From positions 1 through 14,655 of the forward strand of contig JABDKS010000511.1 of the NCBI GenBank assembly GCA_013002105.1: a DNA stretch of 14,655 bases, in the 5' to 3' direction. The position numbers were made by a program, and so were the translations under genes. How positions within the stretch are numbered: position 1 is the first letter of the stretch; every line of letters begins with the position of its first letter. The notes under the pieces were generated by a model. That model was not told where the DNA came from. It ran no database searches and saw only the letters and a program-made list of their open reading frames with translations. Shown here piece after piece: positions 13,317 to 14,655 of this stretch. The stretch is from Pirellulaceae bacterium. GTDB lineage: Bacteria; Planctomycetota; Planctomycetia; Pirellulales; Pirellulaceae.

Positions 13317-14655
13317 CTACTGGATGCAAATCACGTCCTTGATCGTGTGCGCGTACAATCGGCCAAGCGAATAGCTCAAACTGGCTCGATTGAATGCGTC
13401 GCCGACCTGCCCGAGGTCGTTGATCGATACGATCGATTCGTCGCTCAGATTTTCGTCGTTGTGGCGAATGACATACACTGTTCCGGCCATCGTCGGCACG
13501 TACAGGTAGTCACCAACGATGGTTGGTAGCTGAGAAGCGTGATGGCCCCAGCCGTTCCCTTGACTGCGAGCATCGCCCATCACGACAAATCCCGACGAGT
13601 TTTCCATCGTATTGGGTTGAAATGTCCAAAGTTGGATCGGCAGCGTTGCAGGTTTTTTGCGCTGTGCTTTTTTGATCTGGAGCACCATCTTGGGATCCAT
13701 ATCGCTCTGGTCCCAGAGCAATTGATCCTTTGGATCCGAAGGTGTTCGTTTCAGTTGCACGGGCAGTTGCAGATATTCGACGTTTCCGTTGACGACGTTC
13801 ACGCGTCCGAGCCAAGGTTGGGTGTAGCTGCGGAAATAGTGGTAACGACCGGCCAAGACGTTGGACTGTTGAATGATCATCCGATTTTTTTTGCCCGGAT
13901 CGATCGACACCGTTTCGGTTGTCCACGCATCGGAAGGTTGGTCACGCAGAACGGCGGTGGCTTTGTCGACAATGGAGACGCGGCGGTCGATGTCGCCGGT
14001 TGTTGCGTTGAGCCAGAGATGATCGGGGCCATCGAATACCAACACATGATCGCCGTACACATTGAATGTCATCGTGCTCATGAATTTGGGTAGCGGACGC
14101 GACCAAACGGTTTCCCCATCGGCGGCGTTGACCATGGAGACACCGTCGGGATTCTCTGGCGGCGAGTGGCCACCGCCACGACCGACAACAATGACTTCGC
14201 GTCCATCGGGCAGCGTCATCGGCAGCGGAACACAGCCCATGTTGACGCCGCAGGTGGTGTTCCAAGCTCGCTTGCCTGTGGCCAGATTCAATGCTTGCAA
14301 CTGTGTCCATTTTTCGACGGGAGCGTCCTTGTGGTCGTGCGTGAAAAGTCCTTGGTCAGGCATGTAGGATTGCTTGATAAAGACAACGTTGTCGCCGACC
14401 AAAAAGGGCTGCGTTCGACCGACCGGCATCATCGAGTTTTGCCAGAGTCGTTTGCCATCCATGTCAAAACAAGCGATCCGTCCGGAGGCGTTGAAGAAAC
14501 AGACGCGTTGTCCGTCGGTGACCGGCGGCGGTGCGGAGCTATCGCTAAAACATCCTGATAGCCGTAGTGGGTAGTCTCCCACGATCCTCTGTTTCCAGAT
14601 TGTCTCGCCTGTGTCGGCATCACAGCACCATGCGATGATTGTTCCGCCCAATTCG
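13317..14655 (-). CDS. PQQ-like beta-propeller repeat protein, C-terminal part (5' end outside window)
   Basis: The frame is open from the right edge to a TAG at 13317-13319, giving 446 visible residues, and no true start is reached. Blade-type repeats of the PQQ-like (BamB-related) propeller recur: DADTGETIWKQ, DMDGKRLWQNS, LNLATGKRAWNT and NAADGETVWSRP, each with the A/D-x-x-G-x-x-x-W pattern. The visible part ends with SLSYSLGRLYAHTIKDVICIQ. Such proteins are abundant in planctomycetes, are usually exported and are often annotated only as PQQ-binding-like. No catalytic PQQ-dehydrogenase motif is recognisable, so it is more likely a binding or scaffold propeller than an enzyme. Any signal peptide lies outside the window. 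Confidence 0.88.
   Translation of the reverse strand, partial: ELGGTIIAWCCDADTGETIWKQRIVGDYPLRLSGCFSDSSAPPPVTDGQRVCFFNASGRIACFDMDGKRLWQNSMMPVGRTQPFLVGDNVVFIKQSYMPDQGLFTHDHKDAPVEKWTQLQALNLATGKRAWNTTCGVNMGCVPLPMTLPDGREVIVVGRGGGHSPPENPDGVSMVNAADGETVWSRPLPKFMSTMTFNVYGDHVLVFDGPDHLWLNATTGDIDRRVSIVDKATAVLRDQPSDAWTTETVSIDPGKKNRMIIQQSNVLAGRYHYFRSYTQPWLGRVNVVNGNVEYLQLPVQLKRTPSDPKDQLLWDQSDMDPKMVLQIKKAQRKKPATLPIQLWTFQPNTMENSSGFVVMGDARSQGNGWGHHASQLPTIVGDYLYVPTMAGTVYVIRHNDENLSDESIVSINDLGQVGDAFNRASLSYSLGRLYAHTIKDVICIQ

Noticed and set aside
13096..13329. Minus-strand ORF of 77 codons between the PQQ gene and polA
   Set aside because: It overlaps the polA start out of frame and shows no domain; most likely chance.
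1..14655. tRNA, rRNA, riboswitch, attachment site or replication origin
   Set aside because: No cloverleaf-like, rRNA-like or known riboswitch pattern was recognised by eye. A covariance-model search would be needed to exclude structured RNAs, especially in 9439-9600.

Overview
The window looks like a chromosomal stretch of a planctomycete, most likely in the Pirellulaceae (Rhodopirellula-like). This is an inference from gene content: a Ser/Thr kinase with planctomycete-style active-site variants fused to a PAS domain, a PQQ-like beta-propeller protein, a moderately GC-rich base composition, weak Shine-Dalgarno sites and long intergenic gaps. No phage, transposase, CRISPR, tRNA or rRNA signal was seen.

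Layout. 1-124 (-): the start of a response regulator that runs off the left edge. 400-3223 (+): a PAS histidine kinase followed by an NtrC-type sigma-54 activator (receiver, AAA+ with GSFTGA, Fis-type HTH). 3553-4184 (-): a two-CBS-domain protein followed by a 36-residue one-helix membrane peptide. 4572-6008 (+): a universal stress protein (Usp) and a CHAD protein. 6308-7624 (-): a Ser/Thr kinase with a C-terminal PAS domain. 7875-9438 (-): a TerB-like helical protein followed by a double-domain Usp. 9940-10278 (+): a P-II protein with the uridylylation tyrosine. 10361-13165 (-): a complete DNA polymerase I. 13317-14655 (-): the C-terminal part of a PQQ-repeat protein that runs off the right edge.

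The main result lies between the genes. Five sites match the sigma-54 -24/-12 promoter, all with exact GG-N10-GC geometry and each pointing at a start codon. They precede the histidine kinase (323-338 +), the CBS gene (4257-4242 -), the Usp-CHAD pair (4489-4504 +), the TerB-like/Usp pair (9626-9611 -, a perfect TGGCAC-N5-TTGCA) and the P-II gene (9877-9892 +). A weaker sixth site precedes the regulator gene. The window therefore reads as a compact, self-encoded regulon: a PAS-kinase/NtrC-like pair that probably activates its own kinase gene and neighbouring genes. Those neighbours mostly belong to nucleotide-binding or energy-status families (Usp, CBS, P-II) or a polyphosphate-binding family (CHAD). 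A palindrome of form TGTGC-N6-GCAC occurs in the shared CBS/Usp promoter region and upstream of the regulator gene, and is a candidate activator site.

Two convergent gene junctions (regulator against CBS operon; CHAD against kinase) carry copies of a hairpin repeat built on CCAGGAC-N2-GTCCTGG, including a perfect 24-bp inverted repeat at 6115-6170. The DNA polymerase I and PQQ genes look like ordinary neighbours outside the regulon.
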